From: Cupriavidus numazuensis
GTDB taxonomy: Bacteria; Pseudomonadota; Gammaproteobacteria; Burkholderiales; Burkholderiaceae
DNA: 64,000 nucleotides
Direction: 5' to 3'
NCBI RefSeq assembly: GCF_905397435.1
Contig: NZ_CAJPVI010000016.1
Coordinates: 62,001-126,000, forward strand
Made by a program: the position numbers and the translations under genes. This document shows positions 63,144-64,000 of this stretch, one piece after another (position 1 is the stretch's first letter; each line of letters begins with the position of its first letter). The notes beneath the pieces were generated by a model. The model was given only the letters and a program-made list of their open reading frames with translations, did not search any database and was not told the DNA's origin.

Positions 63144-64000
63144 ATGCCGCAGTCCAGGACCGCCATTCCGGCGATCTTTCTTGTCCTCACGTTTGCTTTC
63201 CCACTGCTGGTATCCCGGCACACTCTGCCGATGGCTACGTTCTATGGCGAGTGGGCAGCAGCGGCAGTATTCCTGCTACTTGCAGGTTTGCTCACTGCGT
63301 TCGCGCTAAAGCGTTCGCGTAGACCGGATGCAAACATCCCGTGGATCGCAAGCCTTCCGCTGTGGCTCATCGTTCTCGGTGCCATCCAGTCCGCCTACGG
63401 ATTCGATGACGTCACTGGCAGCCGATTCGCAACGCAACTCACGCTCGGTCTCGGCGTGGTGCTCATGCTGGCGATCTGGCGTTATCGTTCGTCTGCTTCG
63501 CCTGACGCACGCTCAGCCATCATAGACGCCCTCGCCACCGCCTTCCTCCTCGCAGGCCTTCTCGGCACCATTTCCCAATGGGTCCAGCTTTTCCACCTGG
63601 AATCCCGCTCCTTCGGCCTCGTCTCTTCCTACTTCTACGACGACAACCGTCGCCTCTGGGGCAACCTGAACCAGCCTAACCACCAAGCCACCGTGGAAGG
63701 CATGGCGCTTGTCGCAGCGACCTGGCTCGCCTCACGCGGCAAGCTTCGATTTCCGATGTGGCTGATTGCCGTGGTGCTGCTGGAAAGCGGCATCGTATTG
63801 TCGGGCTCACGAACGGGCGTGCTGCACGTAGGCCTTGCCGCGCTGTACGCGGTCATCGCCGCCTGGCTCGCGCGCGATACGCGCCGTGATGCCGATCCGA
63901 TGTGCCGGCCCGCGGGCCTCCTTGTCGCAGCCGTTGCGATGGTCGCCGTGCTGCTGATACTGCAGCCCGTCATCAAGGCAGCCGGCAACGCCTTCAACTG
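63144..64000 (+). CDS. PglL/Wzy-type O-oligosaccharyltransferase, 3' end cut by window
   Basis: An ORF open from an ATG at 63144 to the window edge (285 complete codons) with repeated hydrophobic spans, the first being FLVLTFAFPLLVSRHTLPM. The PglL/Wzy_C signature is visible: RRLWGNLNQPNHQATVEGMALVA near residue 170, with the invariant Gly-Asn-x-Asn-Gln, and ESGIVLSGSRTGVLHVGLAALY near residue 213, including the SxSR element. These enzymes transfer a lipid-linked glycan to pilin Ser or Thr in the periplasm. Position right after two pilin genes supports that role. The C-terminal half is outside the window. Confidence 0.85.
   Translation, partial: MPQSRTAIPAIFLVLTFAFPLLVSRHTLPMATFYGEWAAAAVFLLLAGLLTAFALKRSRRPDANIPWIASLPLWLIVLGAIQSAYGFDDVTGSRFATQLTLGLGVVLMLAIWRYRSSASPDARSAIIDALATAFLLAGLLGTISQWVQLFHLESRSFGLVSSYFYDDNRRLWGNLNQPNHQATVEGMALVAATWLASRGKLRFPMWLIAVVLLESGIVLSGSRTGVLHVGLAALYAVIAAWLARDTRRDADPMCRPAGLLVAAVAMVAVLLILQPVIKAAGNAFN

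Overview
The window is a GC-rich, densely packed chromosomal segment of a betaproteobacterium, most likely Cupriavidus or a close Burkholderiaceae relative. That placement rests on gene order and protein character (pepP-ubiH-dusB-fis-purH-ruvC, lptD-surA-pdxA-rsmA, miaB-phoH-ybeY-corC-lnt-glyQ-glyS, recA-recX-sucCD-terC-pilin), not on a database search. Almost everything is housekeeping core genome. There is no prophage, insertion sequence, CRISPR array or rRNA operon, and only one tRNA gene (Met, CAT).

Layout. 0-8 kb: truncated anmK, an M23 endopeptidase, tyrS-dtd, a PEBP-family protein, a histidine phosphatase, the queuosine-precursor transporter yhhQ and two exported proteins. 8-18 kb: Holliday-junction genes ruvB, ruvA and ruvC with a glycerophosphodiesterase between ruvC and ruvA, then purH and a coupled pepP-hypothetical-ubiH-dusB-fis series. 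18-21 kb: amgK-azlC-azlD-murU, a cell-wall-recycling pair wrapped around an amino-acid exporter pair. 21-28 kb: lptD-surA-pdxA-rsmA-trpS. 28-36 kb: an EamA permease, a glyoxalase-family protein, a YgjP-like metallohydrolase, plsC, gmhB, glyS, an exported hypothetical protein and glyQ. 36-44 kb: the lnt-corC-ybeY-phoH-miaB envelope and RNA-maturation operon and a ClC chloride channel. 44-50 kb: rhlE, srkA, uspA, a CoA-transferase-family racemase, a carboxymuconolactone-decarboxylase-like protein and a LuxR-type regulator with a degenerate receiver. 50-55 kb: tRNA-Met, an MFS permease, an orphan DUF4212 symporter subunit and a two-component system. 55-61 kb: recA with an SOS box, recX, a DUF2889 protein, sucCD and a TerC-family membrane protein. 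61-64 kb: two tandem type IV pilin genes, each with a sigma-54 promoter, then the start of a PglL-like pilin glycosyltransferase.

Most minus-strand genes lie in long runs with 4-base ATGA stop/start overlaps, so translational coupling is widespread. Functional themes recur. Peptidoglycan turnover and recycling is served by the M23 peptidase, AnmK, AmgK and MurU. Outer-membrane biogenesis is served by LptD, SurA, GmhB, PlsC and Lnt. DNA repair is served by RuvABC, RecA and RecX.

The most promising novelty is at 36.2-36.5 kb. A near-perfect copy of the recA SOS box (17 of 19 bases identical) lies upstream of an unannotated 30-codon ORF for a single hydrophobic helix, with its ribosome site inside a possible hairpin. 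This layout resembles SOS-induced TisB-type membrane peptides. Second is the pilin promoter: three TTTGTC sites spaced 42-43 bp apart lie upstream of a sigma-54 promoter, and the duplicated pilin has its own consensus sigma-54 promoter.
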